Part shown: piece after piece, positions 10,465-24,115 of the stretch
How the letters are laid out: every line of letters starts with the position of its first letter
Numbering within the stretch: position 1 is the first letter of the stretch
Source of the DNA: Isoetes taiwanensis
Taxonomy: Eukaryota; Streptophyta; Lycopodiopsida; Isoetales; Isoetaceae
DNA length: 64,000 nt
Reading direction: 5' to 3'
NCBI GenBank assembly: GCA_021234155.1
Contig: JAJEKV010000107.1
Span: 124,001 to 188,000 of the forward strand
The notes under the pieces: model-generated
The model's input: the letters and a program-made list of their open reading frames with translations, nothing else
Database searches by the model: none
Told to the model about the DNA's origin: nothing
Position numbers and translations under genes: made by a program

Positions 10465-10689
10465 ATTTGCATGTGTTCGTGATGGCGGGTGAGTATGCCT
10501 TTTGCTCCATACCGTGTTCGAATTCCGTTATTGTGCTTTGCAAATCATCTGTTTGCACGGCAAAAGAGGCCCCTGTTGGTTTTATGCCTCTAGGAAACCA
10601 AATATCTGAGAGTGCGTAAGAAGATTTAGTTTGTAGCTTGGATGCCTTGAAGCCATTTATGAGCACAAAACATGGCTTGAATTTGAGCA

Positions 10690-11475
10690 TGAGTAGCATG
10701 GATTGAGAGGCTCGTGTTGAGATCTGAGATATGTTATACAATTTTTGGTCATGCATTTGTCTCATTCTGTCTGGAAGCATTTGCGAGAAGATCTTTGTTT
10801 TAAATGGGATATGACTTGATGCGCACAATTTTTATCTGAGAGGCCATCTTCATTATGACATCATGGCCATCTCATTCTGTTTGAAGGCATTTCTAGATGC
10901 TATTTTAAATGGGATAAGACTTGATGCGCACAATATTTATCTGAGACTACATCTTCATTACCACAATCTTTTTTGATTTGTTTGACATAATAATGCTCCT
11001 TCTTTAAGTTGTTTGAAGAATAATGCTCCTTCTTTAAGTTGTTTGAATTGTGCGGGCAATCTTGAAATGAGAAGCAAAGGAAACTATTTCGGGCAAAATA
11101 TGGCCAAGCAAAAGGTAAACCTGTTACCATTTTGAGTCAACAAAATGCTCTCATAGATCTTGAGATATGGTATGCAATTTAGGTCATGGCCGTCTCATTT
11201 CGGCACGGAAGCATTTGCGGAATCTTTGTTTTAAATGGGATAAGACTTGATCGCACAATTTCTATCTGAGTACATCTTCATTATGGCGTCATGGCCATCT
11301 CATTCGGCCGGAAGCATTTCGGATGCTATTTTAAATGGGACAAGACTTGATCTACACAATTTTATATCTGAGTACATCTTCATTATCACAATCTTTTTTA
11401 TTTGTTTGTGAGAATAATGCTCCTTTTTAAGTTGTTTGAAGAATAATGCTCCTTCTTAAGTTGTTTGAATTTGCG
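10690..11475. repeat. Degenerate tandem repeat, units of about 125 bp
   Basis: Phrases such as GTTTTAAATGGGATA, GACTTGATGCGCACAAT, TTATCTGAG and CATCTTCATTA recur at about 10800, 10910, 11230 and 11330. A shorter repeated unit, AATAATGCTCCTTCTTTAAG, occurs near 10990, 11020 and 11440. The right-hand copies differ from the left mainly by small deletions (GATGCGCAC against GATCGCAC). No coding function is seen; it may be intronic. Confidence 0.65.
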
Positions 11476-12177
11476 ATGACGTTGATAGAATAATGCTCGA
11501 GCAAGGGAGGTCGCATATAATCTAGAAATCTTGTTTTGTGGTCTGCACACAATTATGCTGAATAATTCAGCCTTGAGGCTTGGGCCTCGCCTATGTCCTA
11601 TTCACCCCATTGCTTTGGTGCACCTTTGAAAACAGAAATCTAGACTCTTGCACCATCTCAACAAGTAAAAGAATCTGTTTGCATGCTTCTGCATATCTAA
11701 AGTTTGTGTCACGGATAATCTTATTATTAAAATGGTGGTTCTTTCCTTCTACTTTTCTTGCCTTAGTCATTTCTCTTGTGCATTTCTAGAATGTAGTTAA
11801 AAGCTTTTATAATTGCATGTACCGTTTCAGTAGATGCTCTTCTCATTTTTACTGATGGTGTATAAATTCCATAGAAGTGTGAAACAGTTAGTGGCATGCT
11901 GAAGCCTCATGTCAGGTGATACATGTCCTTTAGAATAAAATGTGCTTTTTCGATTCAAGATTATATCTTCAAACTACAATACGATGGTTCCAAATCTCAA
12001 TTCTTGTTGCTTCACATATTAATTTATCTTTCTATGGTTATATTATGACATATTGTATCTGAGGCTATGATACACCATCCATCATTAGAGTATTAGGTAA
12101 TGTCTATATCTACACCCCTACACCATCCTTAAGGCCCCGAAGAAAGAACAGAAAATTTTTAGTTAACATAAACCATT
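11476..12177. other. Non-coding AT-rich stretch
   Basis: No supported gene, RNA or repeat structure is visible. Open frames such as the one at 11580 have no domain. Confidence 0.4.
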
Positions 12178-12616
12178 AACACACAACTACCATTAACATT
12201 ATTAACATAAACCATTGCATTTAACACATTTAAATTAAAATCCCCCTTAAACCCCCTTTGGTTTGGGTGCATATTCACACGGGGGGTTACGTAGGGCAGC
12301 GAGAGCCCTAAAAAATTTACAATACATGTACAAAATTAACACCATTAAGTACATTATCTCAAACCTTATAGTATTTTGCAAACCTTAATATACAGTATAC
12401 AAAAACTCGTACATGCATACCCCACAAACGAGGATCGCTATGTACGGTCCAGATGTTGGAATAAAGGGCAAATATGCCCATCCGACAGCTCTCGTTGCCC
12501 GGAGTAACCCCCCGTGTGAATATGCACCCAAACCAAAGGGGGTTTAAGGGGGATTTTAATTTAAATGTGTTAAATGCAATGGTTTATGTTAATAATGTTA
12601 ATGGTAGTTGTGTGTT
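12178..12616. mobile_element. Foldback element with about 130 bp terminal inverted repeats
   Basis: The left arm 12178-12308 (AACACACAACTACCATTAAC inwards) is nearly identical to the reverse complement of 12487-12616, including TTAAACCCCCTTTGG and TTCACACGGGGGGTTAC. About 180 bp of AT-rich loop lies between. It interrupts the C-terminal coding end of a minus-strand LINE fragment (12617-12866), so it inserted after or together with that copy. It has no coding capacity: a large MITE or foldback transposon. The high arm identity suggests recent activity. Confidence 0.8.
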
Positions 12617-12866
12617 GGTAATCTGCAAAAGTCCCCCAATGTGATATCCTGGGATATAGAAATTCTTTGTCTCAGGTTTTGATATGCTGGGTACTGTAGT
12701 ACTAAATGCTCTTCATTCTCTATCTCATCCATCCCACAGACTTTGCATGTTCTTCTCTCTAGGCACATTCCCCCATCTCCCAACTTCCACTCCCAAATGT
12801 GTGAACTCAATTGCATCCTACATACATGTGTCTTTTATAATAAGACCCCGTCCCATTGAGATGTAT
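12617..12866 (-). mobile_element. LINE fragment, zinc-finger C-terminus of ORF2
   Basis: The minus-strand translation reads IWEWKLGDGGMCLERRTCKV then CGMDEIENEEHLVLQYPAY. This is the C-x2-C...H-x4-C/Y finger that follows the reverse transcriptase in this LINE family. The last Cys is replaced by Tyr. It is cut by the foldback element on the left and bounded on the right by a TGCG/GAGG simple repeat. Confidence 0.65.
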
Positions 12867-12929
12867 GTGCATGCGTGCGTGCGTGCGTGCGTGCGAGAGG
12901 GAGGAGGGAGGGAGGGAGGGAGGGAGGGC
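12867..12929. repeat. (GTGC)n then (GGGA)n simple repeat
   Basis: Tandem GTGC units run into GAGAGGGAGG and (GGGA)n. The tract sits exactly between the 5' truncation of one LINE fragment and the 3' end of the next (CAGATCTATGAGACG at about 12931). Confidence 0.85.
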
Positions 12930-15259
12930 ACCAGATCTATGAGACGATCAATATGTACACTCAACATTATAAGATATGTCTTCTAATGCATCTTCTGACA
13001 AAAACGCATTAGACCCCTCCCAAATCTCGTCAGTTATAACATCACAGTCCTTATCATGTAGTAACAGTTCTCTATGAGCTAATAATTCCTTTAAATACTT
13101 TCCAATGCGATGACCAGGCAATTCAAAAAATTCCAATAAAGAACTTGAGTGTATACCATGCTTGTGTCGAATCCCCACATATGAAGGACATGTTATGAGG
13201 ACATCTAATTCATCTTCAACTTCTTGCAGATTGCACAAGCAGCAAAACCTCACTGCATGAGGAATATTACTCCAACGTCCTATTTTTACCCCAAGTCTAT
13301 GCGGCTTTACCTTCCTTAAGATGCTTGGTTTCCCTGAGTGTAGGGTTTATATATATTATGTAAAACTCCTTTTTTGTTTCTGGGACTCTTTAATTGCTTC
13401 TAATGAGATGGTCATGCACCCATTCCCTAATATTTGCTCGATTCTCATGTAGGTGAAGAATGTCTAAGCCCCACTTCCTCATCCACTCTACAATATCTGC
13501 ATACCAACCTTTATTCTTATCTCTTCTAAAGCCAGTCTTGGTAAGCACTCCTCCACCATATTAAATCATACCTTACAAAGATATGTAACCGTCCTGCATA
13601 GAGCCTCAGTTTCTAATGGCATCATATCACATTCTACAAGTAACATATCGTATGGGGTTTGAGCCTTAGTTCCCAATTCAGTTCTCAAAAACTTTTTCTG
13701 TACTGTCTCGACTTTTTTCCAACAATTTGCTGATAAACTTGAATCCCATACTTCACACCCGTATAACAAAACTGTCTGTACAAGCACACAAAATAAGGTG
13801 TGTTTCAGGCTGAAATCCTATATTTTTGCTTTTCCACTTTTATGCTGCATGTTAAACAATGCTTTCAAGCCTCCATTTACTCTATGCTCAACAGCAGGAT
13901 TCCAACTATGCCCTTTGTCCACATGTATTCCCTTATGTGAAGTCACAATCTCCACCGGTTCTCCTTAGTAATAAAACTTAAGATGATCCACTTTATTTGC
14001 CCCAAAAAATATCATCTTAGTCCTTGACATATTTACCCGCATACCATCATCTTAGTCTTTGACATATTTACCATCATCTTAGTCTTAGTATGTGGGCACA
14101 AGTGATGCCTCAGTACAGACACTAGATACAGAATTACAGCCATAGAAGAAACATTGTGTTGAAGCGGGAGTGCAGACATTGGAAAGGGAACATGTTGAGG
14201 TGGGAATACAAACATCTCCACAATCCCAAGTGGACCAGGAGTCACAGTGTTGAGCTAGCAGCCTAGCAGCTTCTATTACCAGGAGCCTGAACTTGCGTAT
14301 TATAGGGGTTGCAGAGGCAAAAGATGATGCCCACTCTGATGTGAATGCGACTTTACATTTTTTCACTGATCTCATGCATGTGAAGGTTGGTGGAGTTGTC
14401 TCTGCTACTAGGGTGGGAGCGGCAAGACCTGATCATCCTCGCCATCTTTTGCTTCAATTTCAAGACACTCTTAGACGCTTACATGTTCTTCAGCATGGAA
14501 ACCATCTTAGAAAGACTAGTTTCTCAGTACAAGAGGACCTCTCCCCTCTTCAATTGTGTAACCGTAAGGAGGAGCTCTACAAGGTGAGGGCAGCCCGCCT
14601 GCAAAAGAAATGGGCAGTGTACAGGGGAGGTGCAGCAATTATTCTAGATCAATGGCCTTCCAATCCTTGGATTGGCTATGCCTAGATAATTTTAGAAGCA
14701 CAAAATTACCACTAGCATTAGCATTATCTTCTTCTTGGTAGTCTTCTAATATTTGGTTATTGTGTTTGGTGATGGAGCCTACTCCCCAGGTTTTAGATGG
14801 GCCGTTGCCCTTGCATGTGCCGTCCCATAACCCGTTGGGTTCCTGCGGACGTAAAAATACATCTTATCTTATCTTATCACAAAAATAGGCTGATGCATTT
14901 AAATGCTTTTGCATGCGTGCAATTGAGCGGGAAAGAAGAACCATGTCATCCGCATATAAGAGCAACAAAATCACATAGTTAGACAATGGAGTACCTCCCC
15001 CACCATATTTTGCTACAATTCTCTAATTGGTCTATAAACAAACCAAATAGAATGGGCGACAAAGGACACCCTTGCTTCACTCCAATGTTGCTTTCCACTA
15101 CCTCTGCACAATGTTCAACATAAGGGAAAGATAGTTGCACCAAGACTTTCTCATCGAGTATTTTCACTGCCTGTCTAAGTTCAATTGGTACCCCCAAGGT
15201 TTCCAATTCTTTCCCATAAATTTTCATAAGATACTGTGTCGAATGCTTTGGTATAGTGG
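12930..15259 (-). mobile_element. 5'-truncated LINE (copy 1), interrupted by another element
   Basis: Minus-strand pieces: a C-terminal finger (CCLCNLQEVEDELDVLITC, 13253-12948), a thumb and linker region (13787-13566, LLYGCEVWDSSLSANCWKK), and a reverse transcriptase segment (15227-14979) with SNIGVKQGCPLSPILFGLFI. Its YADD region resumes at about 14884 after an inserted plus-strand element (14046-14882). Several frame breaks make it inactive. The 5' truncation at about 15259 abuts a short GA tract shared with the next copy. The 3' end carries the conserved AGATCTATGAGACG motif. Confidence 0.75.
14046..14882 (+). mobile_element. ORF1-only, half-LINE element with (TTATC)n tail
   Basis: Inserted in the opposite orientation inside LINE copy 1. 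A plus-strand frame (14293-14685) reads RIIGVAEAKDDAHSDVNATL and later ATRVGAARPDHPRHLLLQFQ, SVQEDLSPLQL and RAARLQKKWAVYRGG. That resembles the RNA-binding ORF1 of L1-like elements. After its stop comes about 190 bp with the family 3' motif (GTCCCATAACCCGTTGGG, then TGCGGACGTAAAAATACA) and a (TTATC)n tail. There is no ORF2. Structure known from other organisms: half-L1-type elements move using partner ORF2. Here it could be an internally deleted LINE. ORF1 is broken upstream. Confidence 0.6.
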
Positions 15260-15270
15260 GGAGAGAGAGA
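15260..15270. repeat. Short (GA)5 tract between LINE copies 1 and 2
   Basis: GGAGAGAGAGA lies exactly between the 5' break of copy 1 and the AAATG-repeat 3' tail of copy 2. Confidence 0.8.
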
Positions 15271-17923
<2,653 letters not shown>

Positions 17924-18715
17924 CCTCTCAGGCCTATAAGACAAGAAAATTAATTTACATCATAAAATATTAGATGAGTCTCCATTTCCTCATCTAATTC
18001 CTCACTCTCACTCCAAGTTTCATCTTCATTCAGCATTGTATTCACATCTTTTGTACATCTCTCTCTTAATTGTAGTGTCTCAATTAAGAAAGATCCGATT
18101 CTGTTTCCATCCAATTCAAAGAAAGTACCCAGGTCAGGTGAATGTGTGCCATGTCTATCTCGAATCATGCTATATGCTGGGCACTTAAGTATAACATGTT
18201 CTTCATCTTCGATGTCATCTTGTCCACAAACCTTGCAGCACCTCAGATGTCTTGGGATAGTCCCCCAACGGCCAACTTCCACCCCAAGGTGGTGTGAACT
18301 AAGTCGTATCCTGCTGATAGTGTGTCTTTTTCTCACGGATATGTTCTCCCTTAAGTATGCAGCAGTCTCTAATGAGGGATTCATATGCATTCTGTACAGT
18401 AGCATCTTCGTTTTTGGATTTAACCAAAGTCTCTCCTCTTAACCTTTTCATAAACCCATGCTCTTAAGTGATCATTTTGGGGCACATCTTCCCAAACAAT
18501 ATCCCACCTGGAAAACCATTTAATAACATCAGCATACCATCCTTTCCTTTCGGTGCCCAACATGGCATGATGGGGAATGCGAGTGTTATTCATCTTCTTA
18601 ACCTTAATTAAGTACTTAATGCACTTAAGCAGCGCTTCTCCTTCAAGTGTCATAAGGCCACACTCAGCTAGCATCATCGGGTATGGTGTTTGTGCCTTTA
18701 CTCCTAGCTCTAGTC

Positions 18716-20389
18716 TTAGGAATTTCTTGTGCACCTGATCTTCCCATAAGCACTGTGGCAGTCCTGGCCCCCAGATTTCAGCCCCATAAAGTATTGTACT
18801 TTGAACAATGCCTCATAGAGCTTGCTCTTAAGAGCCCACGCCCAAATGTGAGACTTCCTGCATGTGCTTTGCATAGAATATAGCGCTTTTTGCCCACTTT
18901 CTACCCTTTGTGCTATGCACGCATTCCATTTGTGATTCCTGCTTATGACAAGCCCAAGGTATTTGTATGCTTCACATGTCTCCACTATATCCTCCTTATA
19001 TTTAAAACCACATTCTTGTTTAAGAGCACCAACCGTCATGATCTTAGTTTTTTCTAAATTGACTTGCATCCCTGTCCTGTCACAGAAAATGCCCAAATGG
19101 CCCAATAGCTGTTGCATGTGCACCACTACATCATCCACATACAGAAGCAATTGGATGACATATCCATATATCTCCGTGCCTCCGTCACAATTATCTTTCA
19201 GCCACTCCTCAAGACTGTCTATGAAAAGACCAAAAATTGTAGGAGACAGGGGGCATCCTTGTTTCACACCAATGTTACTTTCCGTCACATCTGGAACTTC
19301 TGCTTTGAAAGGCATCGATAACTGCACCAAAACTTTTTCATACAATATCTGCACTGCATCTGTCAACTGTTTAGGTACCTGTAAGCATTCCATTCTTTCC
19401 CATAGCTTGTTCCGTGGAACTTTATCAAATTCCTTACGGAAATCAATAAAAGCAACATAAACTGGTTTTTTTGTGCCCTTTACTGTATCAAAAATGCATT
19501 TTAGTGTGACCAGGTGGTCTAATGTAGACATATGTGCATGAAAACCAGCCTGAGTCTTGGCTCTCTTATCATTATGTTCAGCCCATACACTGATTTTCTT
19601 CTCTACTATGCTAGCAAAAAGCTTGGAAAATAAATTGCTTACCATAAGAGTACGATAATTGTTTCCATCCAGCATGGATCCACTTTTGTGTATGGGGACG
19701 ATTATGTTCAGTTGCCAATCCCGAGGGAACCCTTGCTGCATCGCTGAATTGAACATGCGCGTTATTATTGTATATATGCTCTTCCCGGCCCATTTGAGAT
19801 GTTCTGTGCTCAGCTTATTTTGATCTTTTGCTTTCCCATTTGCAAGCTTGTTTATGCCTTCGGCGATTTCTTCTTCAGTGAAAATCAGATCAGATTTTGC
19901 TTTTGGCATTGCTTGGCTGTTAGCATCATAGTACAGCTTTTTGACTTGGCTCCAAAGCTCGGCTGCAGAGATGGGAGGATCTTTATGCTTATGCTTCTTC
20001 ATATTTTTCCAGTATGTTTTCGGATCGGCATGACATTGCTGGATCAAGAGCTCCTGCTTTGACAAGATAAAATGTCTTTTCTTTTGTCTGACAATCCGCT
20101 GATATTTCTTCCTCATAATTTTCATGTTTTCTCCTTGGCTTTCTTTCCATTGTTTCTTAGCTGCACGGCATTCCTCGTCATACCATGATTTACAGGGAAG
20201 CCCTTTCTTCACTCGAATTGGCTCACAATGATGTATGGCATCTGCTATTATCCTTATCAGCTGATTGTGTATATCTGCGGCAGTATCATTCCAAGCACTT
20301 TGTTCTATTTGCTCCTCAATGTATGCTCTGTATGCATCTGCCATAGCAGGTCTGATCATACAAATAGGTTGCGGGACAACATTTTCCAC
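18716..20389 (-). pseudogene. LINE reverse transcriptase (part of ORF2, copy 3)
   Basis: An open frame of 557 residues covers most of the RT. Motifs in order: KLANGKAKDQNKLSTEHLKW (fingers, about residue 195), WQLNIIVPIHKSGS, KTQAGFHAHMSTLDHL, VYVAFIDFRKEFDKVPR (motif A, catalytic Asp in FIDF), NIGVKQGCPLSPTIFGLFID (motif B), LLLYVDDVVV (motif C, YVDD in place of the YADD of other copies) and TGMQVNLEKTKIM (motif D). The frame shifts away near residue 530, so the thumb and finger lie in other frames. It would make first-strand cDNA by target-primed reverse transcription in an intact element. Confidence 0.85.
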
Positions 20390-20395
20390 AGGGAT

Positions 20396-21145
20396 GGCAA
20401 TCTACTCTCACATATGGAGAATGTTGAGAATGCATGACCTGATTCTAGATTTTCTCTCCCAACCTCAAAATCTGTAATTAACTCCAAAGCATTTTGGGAT
20501 ATGATAAGGTAGTCCACCACACTCTTTGATCTGCATGTACAAGATTTGGATTTAGGAAATCTATTCATTCCATTACATACCAGGAGTTCCGCATTTGTGC
20601 AAAGATTTAACAGTTGGCGCCCGGATTTGGTGGTTGTCGGATCAGCGGACATTCTGCTCCAGCCCAGCCTAGCAATTTCTGATTCCTCCATCGATTTGAA
20701 CCAAATGGGTTCGTCTTCCCATGTATGGATTGTTGCTTGCGTACTTCCTGTTCTCCCATTGAAATCGCCTGCCAATATGATAGTTCCCTGCATCCGAGTA
20801 AGCCTGTTTATGTCTTGGAGCGAAGTAGCAGGCTGCCATATATACCATACTGTTTTGTTGTTTAATCTGCAGCCATATATATTGGTTATTTACATCCTTT
20901 TTTACAGCCATCACTACATCTAGATGCTCATCTTTGACATAGCATGCCACACCGCCATTTCCAATGTCCATATCTGTAAATCTCCTATTCTTAACTGATG
21001 TTATCATTGTGAATCCTTCTATGTCAGGTAATGCATATAAGTCATGCTCCTTGGTTTCTAAAAAACACAGCAGATCGATGTCTCTTATTTCCTCTTGCAT
21101 ACTCAGGATCTTAGTCTCGGTTAGTTTGTTGATGTTCCAGACCAT
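20396..21145 (-). pseudogene. LINE APE-type endonuclease (ORF2 N-terminus, copy 3)
   Basis: Two overlapping minus-strand frames give the AP-endonuclease fold in pieces: MVWNINKLTETKI (first conserved Asn), LLCFLETKEHDL (catalytic Glu), then after a frame change IILAGDFNGRTG (GDFN) and SKSVVDYLIIS (D-Y pair). The last conserved S-D-H triad reads SGH in LESGHAFS, so the catalytic Asp is lost. This domain nicks the target DNA and would set any preference for GA/TC repeats. Confidence 0.8.
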
Positions 21146-21169
21146 TATCCTGAGTGCCTCCCATCTTTC

Positions 21170-21482
21170 CTATTCCTCAACTACAACCTTGCCCTTGATC
21201 CATCTTGCTTTTTTGTTATTTTGGCGGGCTTCCTTGTATTTGGCAATCTCAATTTTCTTCTCAGCTAGTTGCTCTTTGGTCATATCTTCGTTTACCCAGG
21301 TAAACTTTCCCTTCAAGGTGTGAGTGTTTCTTAAGACTGCCAATCTGGATTCTCTGTTTATGAATTTCACAATTATATGTCTGGTCCCTGATTCTTTTCT
21401 GCCCACCCGAAATGCATCAGATACTTCAGCTTCCTTGACATTCATAGTCTCCTTAAAGAATTGTTCAACATATGCCTTTGTT
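21170..21482 (-). pseudogene. LINE ORF1 C-terminal fragment
   Basis: The minus strand reads AYVEQFFKETMNVKEAEVSD, then AFRVGRKESGTRHIIVKFIN and NTHTLKGKFTWVNEDMTKEQ. This matches the RRM-like nucleic-acid-binding ORF1 of L1-type elements and the plus-strand ORF1 at 14293 (shared RVG and VKF/LQF spacing). The N-terminus is missing because the copy ends in a GA/AAG tract at 21483. Confidence 0.7.
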
Positions 21483-21515
21483 GAGAGAGAGAGAGAGAGA
21501 AGAAGAAGAAGAAGA
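21483..21515. repeat. GA then (AAG)n tract
   Basis: A GA run then AGAAGAAGAAG at the 5' break of LINE copy 3. Confidence 0.85.
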
Positions 21516-21550
21516 GATTTTAACGTCACGCCACAAGGCAGCGTCCTATC

Positions 21551-21551
<1 letters not shown>
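21516..21551 (-). mobile_element. SINE 3' end fragment
   Basis: TTTTAACGTCACGCCACAAG and the following GGCAGCGTCC match the start of the larger SINE at 21633 (TTTTAACGTCACGCCACTAG). Only about 36 bp remains, trapped between two GA tracts. Confidence 0.6.
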
Positions 21552-21631
<80 letters not shown>

Positions 21632-21632
21632 T
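21552..21632. repeat. (GA)n then (GATA)n microsatellite
   Basis: About 49 bp of GA runs into about 32 bp of TAGA units. On the minus strand the GATA part reads as the tail of the SINE on its right. Confidence 0.9.
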
Positions 21633-21840
21633 AGTTTTAACGTCACGCCACTAGGCAGCATCCAACTGTACATGTGACCACACACCATACATTGCTTGGT
21701 TGGGCCCTGCCCCCAACCACCTTACATTGCGTCTGTTGGGATTTGACCCCCAACAGTACCGAGTGCGATTCTGGGCGGTCTCGAACTCGAGACCACATTG
21801 CTAAGGAACTAGTGTGTTAAGATGCGTCGGCCACATGCTC
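21633..21840 (-). mobile_element. tRNA-derived SINE
   Basis: Read on the minus strand, the 5' region has TGGCCGACGCATCTTAAC, which resembles a tRNA A box and D arm, then GAGTTCGAGACC at 21783-21794, a B-box-like motif. The body continues to GGTTGGGGGCAGGGCCC and ends in GCTGCCTAGTGGCGTGACGT, then AAAACTA and (CTAT)n. The tRNA-like head plus simple-repeat tail defines the class. The A box is imperfect, and the family name is not known to me. Confidence 0.5.
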
Positions 21841-21845
21841 GTAAA

Positions 21846-22384
21846 AAAATCCATCTCTCGTCACATACGGTTCCTCCCCGAAATGTACGAAAGGCTTGCT
21901 GCTTGCTGGCAAAGCAGATCGAGAGGCCTTAGACATCTGAATTCAAATAATTGATTGGGAATAAGGACGACATAAAACGAAATTGATGATCAGAACTTAA
22001 CGAACGAATGCACAAAAAACATAACGCAAATGCGTGACGCAAATGCGTGCGTGATCTGATGAATATCTGGATCGTAATCGGCTAATTGCTTCGAGGAATT
22101 GGATACTTGGAGCAAGAATTAGGCGGCCTTGAAGATCAAGAAGCAGGGGAAATGGCGCCCCTGGTTTTCGGTGTGGGAAACATTTCGGGCAGTTTTTTCA
22201 GGCAGCGAAAATTAAGGCTAAGTGTTTGGTTAGTGGGCAATGAAAACGCCCCTAACGGCTGTTAGGGGCGAATCATCTCTCGAGGTGAGAGTTGGGTTTT
22301 CCCACTCTCACCCATCTCTCCCATCTCTCCCCCATCTCTCATCTCTCGTATTCTCTCTCGTCATCTCTAAGTCAGCATGTGGTC

Positions 22385-22387
<3 letters not shown>
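21846..22387. other. Region with hairpin and Harbinger-end-like sequence
   Basis: No gene. A 22 bp palindrome (GCCCCTAACGGC...) sits at 22249-22270. The stretch 22280-22387 (GGTGAGAGTTGGG, CCCACTCTCACC, ATCTCTC repeats, CATGTGGTCAAC) is an imperfect reverse complement of the left end of the Harbinger element at 22441-22560. It may be the end of a second, degraded copy facing the first. Confidence 0.45.

Positions 22388-22435
<48 letters not shown>
22388..22435. repeat. (GA)24 microsatellite
   Basis: 48 bp of GA lies between the two facing Harbinger-like ends. Confidence 0.95.
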
Positions 22436-22438
<3 letters not shown>

Positions 22439-22910
22439 CTTTCCCACATGATTGAATTTTTTGCATGAGAGACGATGAGAGGTGATGAGAGATGCGAGAG
22501 GGAGGTGAGAGTGGGGAAAACCCACTCTCACCTTTTATGCCCCGAGAGTCATTTTTTTGCTTAACTGGCGGACGGGGCGTTTCCCATCGGTTTCCGCCCG
22601 TTAAGCTTAACCCCTGCCGGAATGTTTTTCGCTTGCTAAAATGGCATTTCTCTACATTCCATGAATCTCCCTCGTTCAGTGGGTGACGGATCTTTGTTCC
22701 CCTTCTCTCGAGCTTCTTGGCGCGTGCGATCCGGACGAGGAGCAAGGTCGATTGTCGTCGAGGTATGCATTACTACCTAAGAATTTAAGATTCTCGCATT
22801 CCATTTCAGCATAATTCGATTTCCCTTTTGTAATGAAGATTGGATGCCAAAAACAATAAAACTGTTTATCTTCATTGCTTGCAGATTTCTAAGTTCCTGT
22901 ACTTGTAAGC

Positions 22911-24115
22911 ATGACAAGGGGTTCAGATAATTCAAAGGCCTTCGTTCCTCCAAGGCGTGAAAAGGAATTTCAGCCAAGAAAGGCAAAGAAAATGACCGGA
23001 TCAGTGTCTGCCCCTGTAATTCATGGACTTCCTGCTCCAAAAGAATCAAAGAGGAGTAGAAGCAGGTCGGATTCCCCGGTTGTTTGTGCTAGAAGGACAA
23101 ACTTTGAGGCAACGCAAGTAAGTCAAGACTCTGTTTCTTCTGGAAAGTCCCAAGCATTAGTAGTTGTAGATCTAAATTCCGATACAATGGTCCCGAAAGC
23201 AAAGCGTAAATCACCATTGGATTGGTCTGATGAAGCCATCTGTGCATTGTTGAACCATCTAATGGAATTCAAGGCACATAACAATGGTAGCATCAATCTT
23301 TCCAATTCCCAATGGAAAGAGTGCGGAAAGACTCATGCCCATAGTACCAGGTTTAGTTGAATTGAGGCGCCTGAAGAATAAATGGGACAAGTTACAATCT
23401 AAATTCAAGGGCGAGAAATATGCAAGAAGGCGAGCAGGGGGCGAGCCCTCTTCTTGGCGATGGTATGAGAAGATGGAAGAATTGAGAACAAGGTTGCACT
23501 AATCACAATGATCTCCCAGTGCGGGGAGATGGCGGTGCATTTGGGGAAGAAGCATTCCATGCTGCTGAGATGCATTCATCATACCAGGAAAATTATATGC
23601 CAGAATCATTCTATGAAACCTTTGGAACCAATTCAGCATTCCAGGAAGAGCAATTCGAGATTCCAAACACGGACCCTCCATGTAATAACACAGAACCCCT
23701 TGAAACACCTTCAAGCCCGAACACAAATGGTGGAAATTCAAACAGTACTCCCAATTCTGCTGATAAAGAAGGCGTGCATGAAATAAGTCCAAGATCAGCA
23801 GCTTGTATGCAGCCTGGAGTTGCAGGTAAACCAGTCTCAAGGAAGAGATCCAGATTGGCTATTGATGAGGACATAGCTTCTGGAATCAGTGAAATGGCAA
23901 CTCGGTTTGGGGCAGCAGAAGACAAGAAATTAGAGTTCATGAAAGATGATTCCATGCGAAAAATTGAATTGGTAAAAGAGCTGGAAGAAATGAGATCTGC
24001 TCATAGCCTGAAAATTGCAGAATCCATGGCTATCATGACTCAAAGCATTTGCCAAATGACCAAGGAGACTTTGCTCGAAATTGCAAAACTTTCAGCATCA
24101 AAACAGGGAAATTGA
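22911..24115 (+). pseudogene. Myb/SANT-like DNA-binding protein of the Harbinger element
   Basis: It begins MTRGSDNSKAFVPPRREKEF with a basic Ser-rich stretch (KRSRSRSDS). A trihelix/SANT-like domain follows: LDWSDEAICALLNHLMEFK, SNSQWKECGK, then after a frame change near 23325 RLKNKWDKLQSKFKGEKYAR and SSWRWYEKMEELRT. After a second break near 23500 the rest (to 24115) is an acidic Asn/Thr-rich linker and a coiled-coil-like end (MRKIELVKELEEMRSAHSLK). In known Harbinger elements this protein carries transposase to the nucleus and binds the ends. The two frame breaks make it a pseudogene unless they are sequence errors. Confidence 0.7.
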
